Positions 41,581 through 50,613 are shown, numbered from the stretch's first letter. The stretch is 64,000 nt of DNA from Streptomyces chartreusis (GCF_008704715.1 NZ_CP023689.1:9424001-9488000), one strand, 5' to 3'. A program made the numbers and translations. Notes: generated from the letters alone by a model not told the origin.

Positions 41581-43781
41581 TCGGCGGGGTGGAGCGGACC
41601 CGGATCCTGCACCGGTCGGTGCGGGTGACCCTCGCCGCGTCGCTGGGCTTCTACATCTTCGTGTACGGGCTCGACGAACCCGTCCTCGCCCTGTACGCAC
41701 TCTTCGGGCCCATTTCCCTCGGCCTGTTGTCCCCGATCCCCGGATCCGGGCGGCAGCGGGCCGAGGTGATGCTGAAGGCACTGCCCGTGGGACTGGCGCT
41801 GGTGACTCTCGGGACCGTGCTCGCGGTGCACACCTGGGCGGCGGTGCTCGGCATGCTCGTCGTGGGCTTCCTCCTCGCCTTCGCGGCGATCGCGGGCCCG
41901 CGCCCTGCCGGGGCGGCCCCCGGACTCCAGCTCTTCTACATCCTGGCCTGCTTCCCGCCGTACGCACCCGACACGCTGGGGCTGCGACTGGCAGGGCTCA
42001 CCTTCGGCGTGGTTGCGCTCGTACTGTGCGAGCTGTTCGTGCTGCCTCCCCCACCGGAGCCGACGTACCGGGCGGCTCTCGCGCGGGCGCTCGCGACGGC
42101 GCGCGACACCATCACCGGGGACAACGCCCTCTCACCGGAGGAACTGCGGGAGGCCGGCGCTCGGCTGCGGCTGTCCAACACCTCGCCCGCGCAGCGCCCC
42201 GCCGGCCCGGACCGCGCGGCCCGCGGCCTGGCCCAGGCGGGGTCCGCCGCCCGCCGGCTCCTCGAACAGCTCGCCCATCTCACCGAGATGGGCGAGCTGC
42301 GCGAACTCGTACGGAGCGGAGCGCGGAACGACAGCGTCCGGGAGAGCGGACGAGGCGGCCGGGACACGGCGCTGCGAACGCTGCTGCCGCGCGTGGTGTC
42401 CCTCCTCGACGACACAGCCGCCGCCCTGCGCACGGGCCGGGCCGCCCCGGGACCGCAGCGGATGGACGAGGCCATCGACGCCTTCCAGCGGATCCGCGCC
42501 CGGCAGGCGGCGGGACCCGCCGACGAGGTACCGCCGGCGGACGTGCTGCGCAGACAGGCCGCGCTGCTGGCGGTCGCCGAGTCGGTGCGCGCCCTGGAGA
42601 TCTCCGTGCGGGTCGGCCTCGACGGACGTCGCACTCCGCCCATCGAACCCACGGAGCTGTTCTGGTACACGCACGCGGCCGCCGCCCAGCTGTGGCTGCG
42701 CCGGATCACCGGCAACATCTCGCTGCGCTCGGTGCAGTTCCACAACGCCCTGCGGATCGCGGTGGCGCTGGCCGCCGCGCGCCTGGTGGCGGGCTCGCTC
42801 GATCTGACGCACGGCTTCTGGGTGCTGCTCGCGGTGCTGACTCTGAGCCGGACCACGGTGGGGGAGGCCTGGACGGCCATCCGCCAGGCCGTCACCGGCA
42901 ACCTCGTGGGCGCCGTCGTCGCGGGCGCCCTGCTCACCGGCCTGGCCCGGCACACCGAGGCGTACGCGGCCATCCTGGCCCCCGCCATGCTGATCGCCTT
43001 CGCGCTCGGGCCGCTGCTCGGCATCGCCTGGGCGCAGGGCCTGTTCACACTGGTCGTGGCCACCGCGTTCGCCCAGATCGCCCCGGCCTCCTGGCGACTG
43101 GCCGAGGCCCGGATCGTGGACGTGGTCACCGGCAGCGCCATCGGTCTGCTGTGCGGAATGCTCGCCTGGCCGGCCGGCGCCCGCGCCGAGGTGCGCAGAA
43201 CCATGGCGGGCCTGCTGTACGAGTGCGGACCGCTGATCAAGGGCACCGTCGGCATGCTCGCCGCGGTGCCACCGGGCTCCGTCCCGGCCCCGGCCTCGCT
43301 CCCCACGCTGCACCGGCTGCGCCTGGCCGAGTCCGCCTACGCCCAGTTCCGCAGCGAACCCGGCAGCGACGCACACGTACGCGCCGACTGGCACGCCGTA
43401 CTGCTCACCGCCCACCACGTCCTGCTCGGCGCCCAGTGGCTGCCCCGCTTCGACCTGCCCACCAACGCCCTGCCGCCCGAGGCCGGCGAGCGGGCCAGGG
43501 CCGGCGCCGACACGCTCGCCCTGACGACCGACCGGCTCGCCGACCTGTGCAGCGGCAGACGGCCGAAGACGGTCGACGAGGCGACTCCATCCGTACGGCC
43601 GACCGGGCCGCCGTTGCCGGTCCTGGTCGACCTCGACATGTGGCTGCGCAGCCTCACCGCCCAGCTCACCCGCATCGAGGCCGGACTGCCCGAGGCGATC
43701 CGACGGCCCTCACGCGGTACGACGGCCGCCGGCACCGCGAGCCCAGGGCCCGGCTCCGGTCCCGACGGGCCCGGGAACTAG
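41577..43781 (+). CDS. FUSC-family aromatic acid exporter-like membrane protein
   Basis: 734 residues from GTG at 41577. N-terminal membrane block (about 10-160, about six TM) and C-terminal block (about 395-545, FUSC_2: HNALRIAVALAAARLVAGSLDLTHGFWVLLAVLTLSRTTVGEAWTAIRQAVTGNLVGAVVAGALL), with a cytosolic helical region between and a soluble tail. HGFWVLLAVLTLSR is the FUSC signature shared with AaeB and fusaric-acid-resistance exporters. It is translationally coupled to the MFS exporter and is 10 bp from the PP2C gene. The pair may jointly export an aromatic compound. Confidence 0.88.
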   Translation: MIGGVERTRILHRSVRVTLAASLGFYIFVYGLDEPVLALYALFGPISLGLLSPIPGSGRQRAEVMLKALPVGLALVTLGTVLAVHTWAAVLGMLVVGFLLAFAAIAGPRPAGAAPGLQLFYILACFPPYAPDTLGLRLAGLTFGVVALVLCELFVLPPPPEPTYRAALARALATARDTITGDNALSPEELREAGARLRLSNTSPAQRPAGPDRAARGLAQAGSAARRLLEQLAHLTEMGELRELVRSGARNDSVRESGRGGRDTALRTLLPRVVSLLDDTAAALRTGRAAPGPQRMDEAIDAFQRIRARQAAGPADEVPPADVLRRQAALLAVAESVRALEISVRVGLDGRRTPPIEPTELFWYTHAAAAQLWLRRITGNISLRSVQFHNALRIAVALAAARLVAGSLDLTHGFWVLLAVLTLSRTTVGEAWTAIRQAVTGNLVGAVVAGALLTGLARHTEAYAAILAPAMLIAFALGPLLGIAWAQGLFTLVVATAFAQIAPASWRLAEARIVDVVTGSAIGLLCGMLAWPAGARAEVRRTMAGLLYECGPLIKGTVGMLAAVPPGSVPAPASLPTLHRLRLAESAYAQFRSEPGSDAHVRADWHAVLLTAHHVLLGAQWLPRFDLPTNALPPEAGERARAGADTLALTTDRLADLCSGRRPKTVDEATPSVRPTGPPLPVLVDLDMWLRSLTAQLTRIEAGLPEAIRRPSRGTTAAGTASPGPGSGPDGPGN

Positions 43782-43791
43782 GGGCGCCGCC

Positions 43792-44949
43792 GTGCCCGGC
43801 CGACCCCTGCGCCGCGAACTGCGGGGCCCCACCGTGCGCGGTTGGGTCTGGTGGCTGCCGCTCGTCGCGGTGCTCGTCGACCTGGCCGCCGAGTTCATCG
43901 TCAGGGGCCGTGAACCGGTGAGCTTCCTGCTCGTCGCGGTCCCGGCCCTGGCCGCCGCGACGCGCGGCCCGCTGGGCACCGCGATGTCGGCGGTCGTGTG
44001 CCTGGGGCTGCAGATGTGGATGGCCGCCCGCCGCCCCGGCCACTTCGACGAACAGCACCACGTCGCCCTGTACGCCGCCACCGCCCTCATCGGCATCGCC
44101 GGCGTCGCGCTCGCCGCGCAGCGGGAACGGACCCGGCAACACCTCATCCGCGCCAACTCGGTGGCGGAGGCCATGCAGCGAACCCTGCTGCGTCCGGTGC
44201 CGCGAAGACTCGGCCCGGTGCGTGCCGCCGGGTTCTACGAGGCCGGCGAGGGCGGCACCCTCGTCGGCGGGGATCTGTACGACGTGTGCGAGACGCCCTT
44301 CGGGGTGCGGGTGATCATCGGCGACGTCCGCGGCAAGGGGCTCGGCGCGGTACAGACCGTCGCCGCGGTGCTGGGCAGCTTCCGGGTCTCGGCCCATGAA
44401 TGGCAGAGCCTGAGCGCACTGGCCGCCAGGCTGGAGCTCAGCATCGCCCGCAACAGCCCGGCGGGCGACGACGGTGACCCCGAACTGTTCGTCACCGCCC
44501 TGGTGCTGGAGTTCCCGCCGGAGGGCGGCGAGGTGCGCATCGTCGACCGCGGCCACCCCGCACCCGTGGCGGTCGGCCCGAACGGCGCCCGACGACTGCC
44601 CACGGCACCCGGACTGCCACTCGGACTGGGCGGTCTCTCGCCGGACGGGGTCGACACGACGGTGCACCTGCTCGGACCGTCGGAGGTGCTCGTCCTGCAC
44701 ACGGACGGAGTGAGCGAGGCGCGTGACGAGGACGGCGTCTTCTACCCCGTCCTCGAACGGCTCGGGCAGCGGTTCTCCGGGGAGCGCGCACCCGACCCGG
44801 AGACGGTCGTGGCGTTCGTCCGCACCGACGCGGAACGCTGGTCGGCGCAGGCCGACAACGACGACCGTGCCGTCCTCGCCCTGTCCCTGGACGCCGTGAA
44901 ATCCAGGCGCCGGGACGGACGGGACACCGGCGACGCCAAGGGCGGGTAG
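43792..44949 (+). CDS. membrane-anchored PP2C/SpoIIE-type serine phosphatase
   Basis: 385 residues from GTG at 43792. Three or four TM segments in the first 110 residues, a short helix (SVAEAMQRTLLRP, the Streptomyces PP2C-SpoIIE entry motif), then the SpoIIE phosphatase domain (about 140-375): GTLVGGDLYDVCET, VIIGDVRGKGLGA, VDRGHPAPV, LVLHTDGVSEARDEDG, DNDDRAVLALS, with metal-binding Asp residues present. Such phosphatases dephosphorylate anti-anti-sigma or other Ser/Thr substrates. No GAF/PAS sensor or HATPase kinase domain is fused. It is last in the MFS-FUSC operon, so it may gate transporter expression; unproven. Confidence 0.9.
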   Translation: MPGRPLRRELRGPTVRGWVWWLPLVAVLVDLAAEFIVRGREPVSFLLVAVPALAAATRGPLGTAMSAVVCLGLQMWMAARRPGHFDEQHHVALYAATALIGIAGVALAAQRERTRQHLIRANSVAEAMQRTLLRPVPRRLGPVRAAGFYEAGEGGTLVGGDLYDVCETPFGVRVIIGDVRGKGLGAVQTVAAVLGSFRVSAHEWQSLSALAARLELSIARNSPAGDDGDPELFVTALVLEFPPEGGEVRIVDRGHPAPVAVGPNGARRLPTAPGLPLGLGGLSPDGVDTTVHLLGPSEVLVLHTDGVSEARDEDGVFYPVLERLGQRFSGERAPDPETVVAFVRTDAERWSAQADNDDRAVLALSLDAVKSRRRDGRDTGDAKGG

Positions 44950-44965
44950 CGTCGCCGGCCCACGA

Positions 44966-46285
44966 CTAGGGCTGTGCGGTCAGCCGGAAGGACTGTGCGG
45001 CCGAGTTGTCACAGGGCCGCTGCACCAGCTGCACGCTGTTCGCGGAACTGCCCGTCGTACTGAGGCACTTGCCGCTGTGCCGGGCGACGAAGCGGTAGTT
45101 CCCCGATGCCTCCCGCTCGGGGCGCCACTGCTGGTTGCCGCCGCCGCCGTAGGACCACAGCTGCAACGGCGCGTTGTCGGCGGTCGAGACGCCGGTGACG
45201 TCGACGACCTGCTGCGGATTGGCCCGGATCGTGATGCGTGAGTAGCCGCTGTCGGTGGGGCGGAACTGGAACTGCTGGGCCAGGGTCTGGTTGCAGGTGT
45301 ACTGCTGGATCGGGGTGCCGTTGGCCGTGGCCGCGGCCCTTGCGTCGACGCAGGTGCCGTTCGCCGCGTCGGTCAGGGTGTACCAGGCCGTGTCCGAGAT
45401 CGGGTCGGTGGGCGTGGGGGTGCCGCTCGCGCCGGCGAGCCACTTCAGCCCGTCGATGAGGAACCGGTTCTGGGTGGCGCTGGCGAACGTGGACGACAGC
45501 CGGGTGTTGGTCTCGTAGTTCATGGCGTTGTGGCCGAAGTTCGCGTACAGCATCTTGTACTGGGTGTTGGTCCACATGATCGGGTAGTAGCCGCTGTACC
45601 AGGACTGGTTGGGGTCGGTGCCGAGGGGGAAGCTCGACGGATCGACCGAGGCCAGGATCTTGATGTTCGGGTTGTTGCGCAGGTCGTTGGACCAGCTGTA
45701 CCACTCGCTGACCGCCGAGGTGAACGTCGTGGGAAGACCGGTGGTGGAGGGGTGGGTACGGTCCTCGGTGCGCAGCACCGCGGTCGTCGGGCCCCAGGTG
45801 TTGGAACGGAAGTTCCCGCTGCCGAGGAAGTTGTTGTAGTACCAGGGCCAGGAACCGGCGTCGGTCGTGAACGCCGAGACATGGAAGCCCATCCAGCCGC
45901 CGCCGGCCCGCACGTACCGCTCGAATCCGGCCCGCTGTGCCGCGCTCTGCGGCGCGTCGTCGAGGAAGAGGACGACCTGGTAGTCGTTCACGCCTCCGTT
46001 CGCGAGCAGATCCCAGTTGGTCGTCGCGGTGTAGGTGAAGTTGTTCTGGGCGCCGGTGCGCGGAAACCACTCATTGGCTTCCTTCACGAAGTCGATGTGC
46101 GCGGCGTCCCAGGTTCCGTTGTAGAAGGCGACGACCTTGAACGGTGCGGCCTGCGGCGCGGCGACGGCGTCGGACGCGACGGGAGACGGGGCGACCGCGA
46201 GCCCCAGCACCATCGCGAGCCCGGCCAGGATCCGCCCGGCCAGCCGCCTCACGGGCGCGTGGGCTTGAGGTGGGATGTCAGGCAT
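44966..46285 (-). CDS. secreted ThuA-like protein with C-terminal ricin-type lectin domain
   Basis: 439 residues. Signal peptide of about 43 residues (RRLAGRILAGLAMVLGLAVAPSPVASDAVA). ThuA (class I glutamine amidotransferase-like) domain about 48-275: FKVVAFYNGTWDAAHIDFVKEANEWFP, VVLFLDDAPQSAAQRAGFERYVRAGGGWMGFHVSAF. A linker GTPTPTDP leads to a ricin B-type beta-trefoil (about 298-437) with QQFQFRP, NQQWRPE and AQSFRLT repeats (QxW-like, QQW present). ThuA domains occur with trehalose/sugar utilisation; the lectin would tether it to polysaccharide. Divergent from the TetR gene at 46483. TCATGTGCATGA (46355-46366) is a palindrome in the intergenic region. Confidence 0.88.
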   Translation of the reverse strand: MPDIPPQAHAPVRRLAGRILAGLAMVLGLAVAPSPVASDAVAAPQAAPFKVVAFYNGTWDAAHIDFVKEANEWFPRTGAQNNFTYTATTNWDLLANGGVNDYQVVLFLDDAPQSAAQRAGFERYVRAGGGWMGFHVSAFTTDAGSWPWYYNNFLGSGNFRSNTWGPTTAVLRTEDRTHPSTTGLPTTFTSAVSEWYSWSNDLRNNPNIKILASVDPSSFPLGTDPNQSWYSGYYPIMWTNTQYKMLYANFGHNAMNYETNTRLSSTFASATQNRFLIDGLKWLAGASGTPTPTDPISDTAWYTLTDAANGTCVDARAAATANGTPIQQYTCNQTLAQQFQFRPTDSGYSRITIRANPQQVVDVTGVSTADNAPLQLWSYGGGGNQQWRPEREASGNYRFVARHSGKCLSTTGSSANSVQLVQRPCDNSAAQSFRLTAQP

Positions 46286-46441
46286 GTCTTCTCCTGTGCC
46301 GACGAGGCGGCATGTGTGGGGGAGGGGGAACGCGTGGAGGGCACCGCTGCATTCTCATGTGCATGACACGACTTATTTCACTTCATGATTTAAGGAGCGC
46401 TCGAAATGCCCTGTCAAGGCTTTGGTATAGGCCAATCTGTG

Positions 46442-46470
46442 ACGAACTTGTTCGTGACGAACATGTTCGT
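46442..46470. promoter_or_regulatory. tandem TetR operator overlapping the tetR promoter
   Basis: ACGAACTTGTTCGT (46442-46455), one base, then ACGAACATGTTCGT (46457-46470): two perfect-arm 14-bp palindromes ACGAAC-N2-GTTCGT. They overlap a promoter with -35 TTGTTC (46449-46454), 17-bp spacing and -10 TAAGCT (46471-46476). A repressor bound here would block polymerase directly, so the downstream regulator should repress itself and the monooxygenase gene. Confidence 0.8.
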
Positions 46471-46482
46471 TAAGCTGTGGAC

Positions 46483-47238
46483 GTGTCCGAAGGAAGCACC
46501 GCCCCACGCAGCCGCCGCGAGCGGCCCGCCAAGCCGGCCCTCACCTACGAGGGCATCGTCGACACCGCCGTACGCCTGATGAAGTCCGAGGGGCTCCAGC
46601 GCGTCACCATGCGGCGGCTGGCCCAGGAGCTCGACACCGGGCCGGCGTCGCTGTACGTGTACGTGGCCAACACGGCGGAACTGCACGCCGCGATCCTGGA
46701 AGACCTGCTCGGCGTCGTGGACCGCACGCCGGTCGACGGCGAGGGGGAGTGGACCGACCGGCTCATCGCGGTGCTCGGCTCCTACACCCAGGTGCTGTTC
46801 GAGCATCCGAGCCTCGCGCATTCCGCACTGGTCGCCCGTCCCTCGGGCCCCAACTATCTGGCGCTGGTCGAGGCGATCCTCGCGCTCCTGCACGAGGGCG
46901 AGGTCCCCGACGCGCAAGCGGCCTGGGGCGTGGACGTCCTGTTGCAGGTGGCGACCGCCACCGCCGCCGAACAGACCGCCAGGGACCGGAACAGCGCCGC
47001 CGAGGACGAGTTCCGGTCCCTCACGACGGCCCTGCGCGGAGCGTCGTCAAAGACATATCCGCGGATCGCCGCGGTGGGCGACGCGCTCGTGTCCGGCACG
47101 CCCCAGGAGCGTCTGACCTGGATCTTCCGGTCGGTCATCCAGGGCACCCTGACGACCCCCACACCGGCGGACACCACCCGTGCCGACGACAGCCTTCGCG
47201 AGCCGCCGGACACCGGATCCGCACCGAGCAGGAAGTAG
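46483..47238 (+). CDS. TetR-family repressor with tetracycline-repressor-type C-terminal domain
   Basis: 251 residues from GTG at 46483, seven nt past a -10 hexamer, so the mRNA is probably leaderless; GTG at 46477 would lie against the -10 hexamer. HTH at about 20-65 (LTYEGIVDTAVRLMKSEGLQRVTMRRLAQELDTGPASLYVYVANTAELHAAIL); the GPASLYVYVANTAEL turn is typical of true TetR-like repressors that carry TetR_C. The remainder is an all-helical ligand domain. It is co-directional with the TetX-like monooxygenase gene (7 bp gap), so repressor and enzyme form one operon. Ligand could be a tetracycline-like or other polyketide; unproven. Confidence 0.9.
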   Translation: MSEGSTAPRSRRERPAKPALTYEGIVDTAVRLMKSEGLQRVTMRRLAQELDTGPASLYVYVANTAELHAAILEDLLGVVDRTPVDGEGEWTDRLIAVLGSYTQVLFEHPSLAHSALVARPSGPNYLALVEAILALLHEGEVPDAQAAWGVDVLLQVATATAAEQTARDRNSAAEDEFRSLTTALRGASSKTYPRIAAVGDALVSGTPQERLTWIFRSVIQGTLTTPTPADTTRADDSLREPPDTGSAPSRK

Positions 47239-47245
47239 ACCGACC

Positions 47246-48391
47246 ATGACCACCGACACCCACCACCCCGTCCTCGTCGTCGGGGCCGGTCTCAGCGGCC
47301 TGACGCTGGCCCGCGTGCTGCACGTCAACGGCCTCGAAGCCGTCGTCCTCGACCTGGAGGCGAATGCGTACACGCGGCCCCAGGGCGGCATGCTCGACCT
47401 CCACGAGGAGACCGGGCAGGCGGCGCTGCGCGTCGCGGGGCTCCATGAGCAGTTCCGCGCCAAGGTGCATCCCGGCGGGCAGGCGTTGCGGGTCCTCGAC
47501 AAGCACGCGCGCGTCCTGCTGGAAGAGGCCGACGACGGCACGGGAGGCCGCCCGGAGATCGACCGCGGGGATCTGCGGGAGATCCTGCTCCGCTCGCTGC
47601 CCGAGAACACGATCCGCTGGAACAGCAAGGTCACCGGTGCGCGAGCGCTGGGCGCCGGACGGCACGAGGTGACCCTCGCCGACGGGACCGTCCTCACCAC
47701 CGACCTGCTCGTCGGCGCGGACGGCGCGTGGTCCCGCGTCCGGCCGTTGCTCTCCGTCGCCACCCCCGAGTACAGCGGCATCTCCTTCGTCGAACTGGAC
47801 CTGCTCGACGCCGATACGCGCCATCCGGAGTGTGCCGCGCTGATCGGCGGCGGAATGTTCTTCGCCCTGGGCGACGACAAGGGCTTCCTCGCACACCGAG
47901 AGACGGACGGCAGCCTGCACATCTACACCGCCCTACGGGCCGACGAACACTGGCTGTCCACCCTCGATTTCACCGACCCGGACGCGGTCAGGGCCACCCT
48001 GTCCGAGCGCTTCGCCGACTGGGCACCCGGCCTGCGGCGGCTGATCGCCGAATGCGACGGCCCGCCGGTCCCCCGCCTCGTCCACGCACTGCCCACCGGG
48101 CACGAGTGGCAGCGCACCCCCGGTGTCACCCTGCTGGGCGACGCGGCGCACCTGATGTCACCCTTCGCCGGTGAGGGCGCCAACCTGGCCATGATCGACG
48201 GCGCCGAACTCGGCCAGGCACTCGCCGCCCATCCCGGGGACACCGAGGCGGCACTGTCGGTCTACGAGAAGGCGCTCTTTCCCCGCAGCGAGGAGACCGC
48301 CCGCCAGTCGGCGGAGAGCCTGGAGACGATCTTCAACGACCGGGCTCCCCAGCCGCTCATCGACATGTTCGCCTCCTTCGCGACGGACTGA
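47246..48391 (+). CDS. FAD-dependent monooxygenase, TetX-like
   Basis: 381 residues. FAD motif VVGAGLSGLTLARVLHVNG, then GGMLDLHEETGQAALRVAGL, RPEIDRGDLREILLRSLP and GDAAHLMSPFAGEGANLAMIDGAELG, which parallel TetX (GGTLDLHxxxGQ, NPEINRNDLRAILLNSL, GDAAHLMPPFAGQGVN) block for block. The GDxxP-like motif and ring-hydroxylase fold make it a class A flavin monooxygenase using NADPH and oxygen. TetX hydroxylates and inactivates tetracyclines. Co-transcribed with a TetR having the tetracycline-repressor C-terminal domain. Actual substrate could be any aromatic polyketide. Confidence 0.88.
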   Translation: MTTDTHHPVLVVGAGLSGLTLARVLHVNGLEAVVLDLEANAYTRPQGGMLDLHEETGQAALRVAGLHEQFRAKVHPGGQALRVLDKHARVLLEEADDGTGGRPEIDRGDLREILLRSLPENTIRWNSKVTGARALGAGRHEVTLADGTVLTTDLLVGADGAWSRVRPLLSVATPEYSGISFVELDLLDADTRHPECAALIGGGMFFALGDDKGFLAHRETDGSLHIYTALRADEHWLSTLDFTDPDAVRATLSERFADWAPGLRRLIAECDGPPVPRLVHALPTGHEWQRTPGVTLLGDAAHLMSPFAGEGANLAMIDGAELGQALAAHPGDTEAALSVYEKALFPRSEETARQSAESLETIFNDRAPQPLIDMFASFATD

Positions 48392-48402
48392 CCGGCACAC
48401 CG

Positions 48403-49377
48403 TCACGGTGCTGCTTCGTAGCGGGCGGCAATCGCGGCGGCGCGGTCGCGCAGGGAGGTGCGCAACGACTGCGGGGCCAGGGCTTCCGCGTCCGTGCCGA
48501 GCTGCCACAGCGCCCACTCGGCGTGCCGCAAGTCCTGGAACGTCACCTCCAGCCGCAGCCGGCCGTCCGCGTCGGGCTCTTCCGCCCGCACGGCCAGCGT
48601 GGTGTCCAGCAGTTCCTCCCGTCGCTCCGGGCTCAGCCGTACCAGCACGGTGATGTGGTCGCCGTCGGAGAGGAACTGTGCGGAGCGTTCCCGCCAGATC
48701 CGGTCCAGGTCGACCCGGTCGGGTCGCTGTGCCGCCTCGGGGAGTTCCTCCGCGGCCAACACCCGCGACAGCCGGTAGGTACGGTCCTCGCCGGATCTCG
48801 TCGCCAGCAGGTAGCCCCGCTCCCTCACGGTGACCAGGCCGATCGGGTCCACCGTGCGCCACTGCGGTGCCTGATCCGTGGCCGCGTAGTGGATGCGCAG
48901 CTTGTGGCCGGCGAGGACCGCGCGCCTGACCTCGACCATCGCGGTGTCGGCAACCTCCTCGGTGACCAGCCGGCGCGAGAGAAGGTCGCTCTCCGGGTCG
49001 ACGAGGAAACGCCGGGCCGCGTCGCTCGCCGACGCCAGGTGGCCTTCGGGCAGCGCGTCGACCACCTTCCGGATCGCCGAAGCGAGCGCCGGTCGGAGGC
49101 CGAACACCTGCTCGCCGCGGCCCGATCGGGCGGTCAGCAGGGCGAGGGTCTCGTCGTGGTTCAGCCCGGTCAGCTCGGTGCGGAAACCGGGCAGCAGCGC
49201 GAAGCCGCCGTGCCTGCCGCGTTCGGCATAGACGGGAACTCCGGCCGCGGACAGCACCTCGATGTCACGCAGCACCGTGCGAGTGGACACCTCCAGCTCG
49301 CGGGCCAGCGTGTTCGCCGTCAACCGACCGCGTTGGCGCAACAGCAGCACCAGTGAGACGAGTCGGTCGGCGCGCAT
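48403..49377 (-). CDS. WYL-domain transcriptional regulator (YafY/DeoR-like)
   Basis: 324 residues. N-terminal HTH_11 (MRADRLVSLVLLLRQRGRLTANTLARELEVSTRTVLRDIEVLSAAGVPVYAERGRHGGFALLPG), then a WYL domain with the KLRIHYAATDQAPQWRTVDPIGLVTVRERGYLLATRSGEDRTYRLSRV core, and a C-terminal WCX extension. WYL domains sense nucleic acid or small ligands. ATG at 49375-49377. Divergent from the RidA gene with 130 bp between; regulation of that neighbour is likely. Convergent with the monooxygenase gene, 11 bp apart. Confidence 0.9.
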   Translation of the reverse strand: MRADRLVSLVLLLRQRGRLTANTLARELEVSTRTVLRDIEVLSAAGVPVYAERGRHGGFALLPGFRTELTGLNHDETLALLTARSGRGEQVFGLRPALASAIRKVVDALPEGHLASASDAARRFLVDPESDLLSRRLVTEEVADTAMVEVRRAVLAGHKLRIHYAATDQAPQWRTVDPIGLVTVRERGYLLATRSGEDRTYRLSRVLAAEELPEAAQRPDRVDLDRIWRERSAQFLSDGDHITVLVRLSPERREELLDTTLAVRAEEPDADGRLRLEVTFQDLRHAEWALWQLGTDAEALAPQSLRTSLRDRAAAIAARYEAAP

Positions 49378-49507
49378 GCGAAAACCCTAGAGGAATACGT
49401 GACCAAGGGTGTCGTGATTTGTTGCGAGGCTCGTCGACGCGACGTCAAAGCCCGTGGCTACCGGGCCGAGAGACGCGCGCACTCCCGATGAAGCGAATGG
49501 AGCGGAC

Positions 49508-49909
49508 GTGGCAGTGGAACGAACAGCGGTCAACCCGGTGACGTGGTCGGTGGACCTGGGATTCAACCAAGGTGAGCTGGTCTCCGGGCACACCCGGACC
49601 CTGTACATCTCGGGGCAGACAGCGATGAGCCCCGACGGGAAGCCGCAGCATGAGGGAGACATCGCCGCGCAGCTGACGCTCAGCATCGACAACCTGGAGG
49701 CCGTGCTCGACGAGGCCGGCATGTCCCTCGCCGACCTCGTCCGCCTCAACGTCTACACGACCGACGTCGATCTGCTGTTCCGGCACTACGGCGTGCTGGC
49801 GGCGCGGTTGGGCGCCGCCGCAGTGGCGCCGGCCACCACGATGCTCGGGGTGACGCGACTGGCGATCCCCGGCCAGCTGGTCGAGCTGGAGGGCACCGCC
49901 GTCGCGTGA
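49508..49909 (+). CDS. RidA-family enamine/imine deaminase
   Basis: 133 residues from GTG at 49508 (GGAG five nt upstream; the GTG two codons on is possible). RidA/YjgF fold: LYISGQTAMSPDGKPQHEGDIAAQLTLSIDNLEAVLDEAGMSLADLVRLNVYTTDVDLLFRHYGVLAARLG, ending ATTMLGVTRLAIPGQLVELEGTAVA. The catalytic Arg found as R105 in the classical RidA motif AR(T)xxxVxxLP is replaced here: TMLGVTRLAIP has Arg at a shifted place, so it may belong to a non-RidA subfamily (Rid2-7). Forms trimers. It removes reactive enamines or handles related substrates. Divergent from the WYL regulator. Confidence 0.88.
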   Translation: MAVERTAVNPVTWSVDLGFNQGELVSGHTRTLYISGQTAMSPDGKPQHEGDIAAQLTLSIDNLEAVLDEAGMSLADLVRLNVYTTDVDLLFRHYGVLAARLGAAAVAPATTMLGVTRLAIPGQLVELEGTAVA

Positions 49910-49947
49910 CGAGACCGTGGCGCCCCGCTGCGCGTGGGCGGCAGGGT

Positions 49948-50613
49948 CTAACCGCCGAGTCGGGTGATCTGGTCCGTTCGCAGTACCTGCGGTCCGGAAC
50001 CGTCGAGCCGTGTGACGGCGATCATCGCCCGCCCGAGGTGCTCGGTGCTGGTCACGTAGCGGGGCGTCACTCGGCGCAGGAGCGGATACAGCCAGGACGT
50101 GAACCGGTACGCCAGCCGGTACCACCGCGTTGCGGAGGTCTCCCCATGGACGGGCTGGATCCACCCGGGACGGAAGGCGTAGGTGCGCATGTCCATGGCC
50201 ATCAGCGCATTCTCCGTCCGGCCCTTCACCCGGGCCCAGAAGACGCGCCCCTGCTCCGTGCTGTCGGTACCTTCCCCCGAGACATACACGAAGGTCACGT
50301 GCGGATTGTCGGCGGCCACCACCCGGGCGGCCTCCAAGGTGTAGTCGTACGTGATCTTCTCGTACGCCTCATGGCTGAGTCCCACGGACGAGACTCCGAG
50401 GCAGTAGAAACAGGCGTCCGCCCCTGAGAGTTCTCCTGCGATCGGGGTGAGATCGGAGAAGTCGGCGTGCCGCACCTCGCGAAGCTTCGGCGCGCTCCTG
50501 CCGAGTGGCCGACGTCCGACGGCGACGACCTCGGTGATCTCCGGGTCTTCCAGGCATGCGCGCAGAACACCTTGACCGACCATGCCCGATGCCCCGAAGA
50601 GAACTACCTTCAC
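49948..50613 (-). CDS. NAD(P)-binding protein, NmrA/epimerase-like
   Basis: 221 residues. Rossmann start KVVLFGASGMVGQGVLRACLEDPEITEVVAVGRRPLG with GASGMVG, then VRHADFSDL and DACFYCLGVSSVGLSHEAYEKITYDYTLEAARVV. The classical SDR Tyr-x3-Lys is not clear (YEKITYDYT), so it may be a regulator-like or NmrA-like dehydrogenase-fold protein. ATG at 50611-50613. It stands alone between the RidA gene (convergent) and the lectin-membrane gene (co-directional). Confidence 0.85.
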   Translation of the reverse strand: MKVVLFGASGMVGQGVLRACLEDPEITEVVAVGRRPLGRSAPKLREVRHADFSDLTPIAGELSGADACFYCLGVSSVGLSHEAYEKITYDYTLEAARVVAADNPHVTFVYVSGEGTDSTEQGRVFWARVKGRTENALMAMDMRTYAFRPGWIQPVHGETSATRWYRLAYRFTSWLYPLLRRVTPRYVTSTEHLGRAMIAVTRLDGSGPQVLRTDQITRLGG

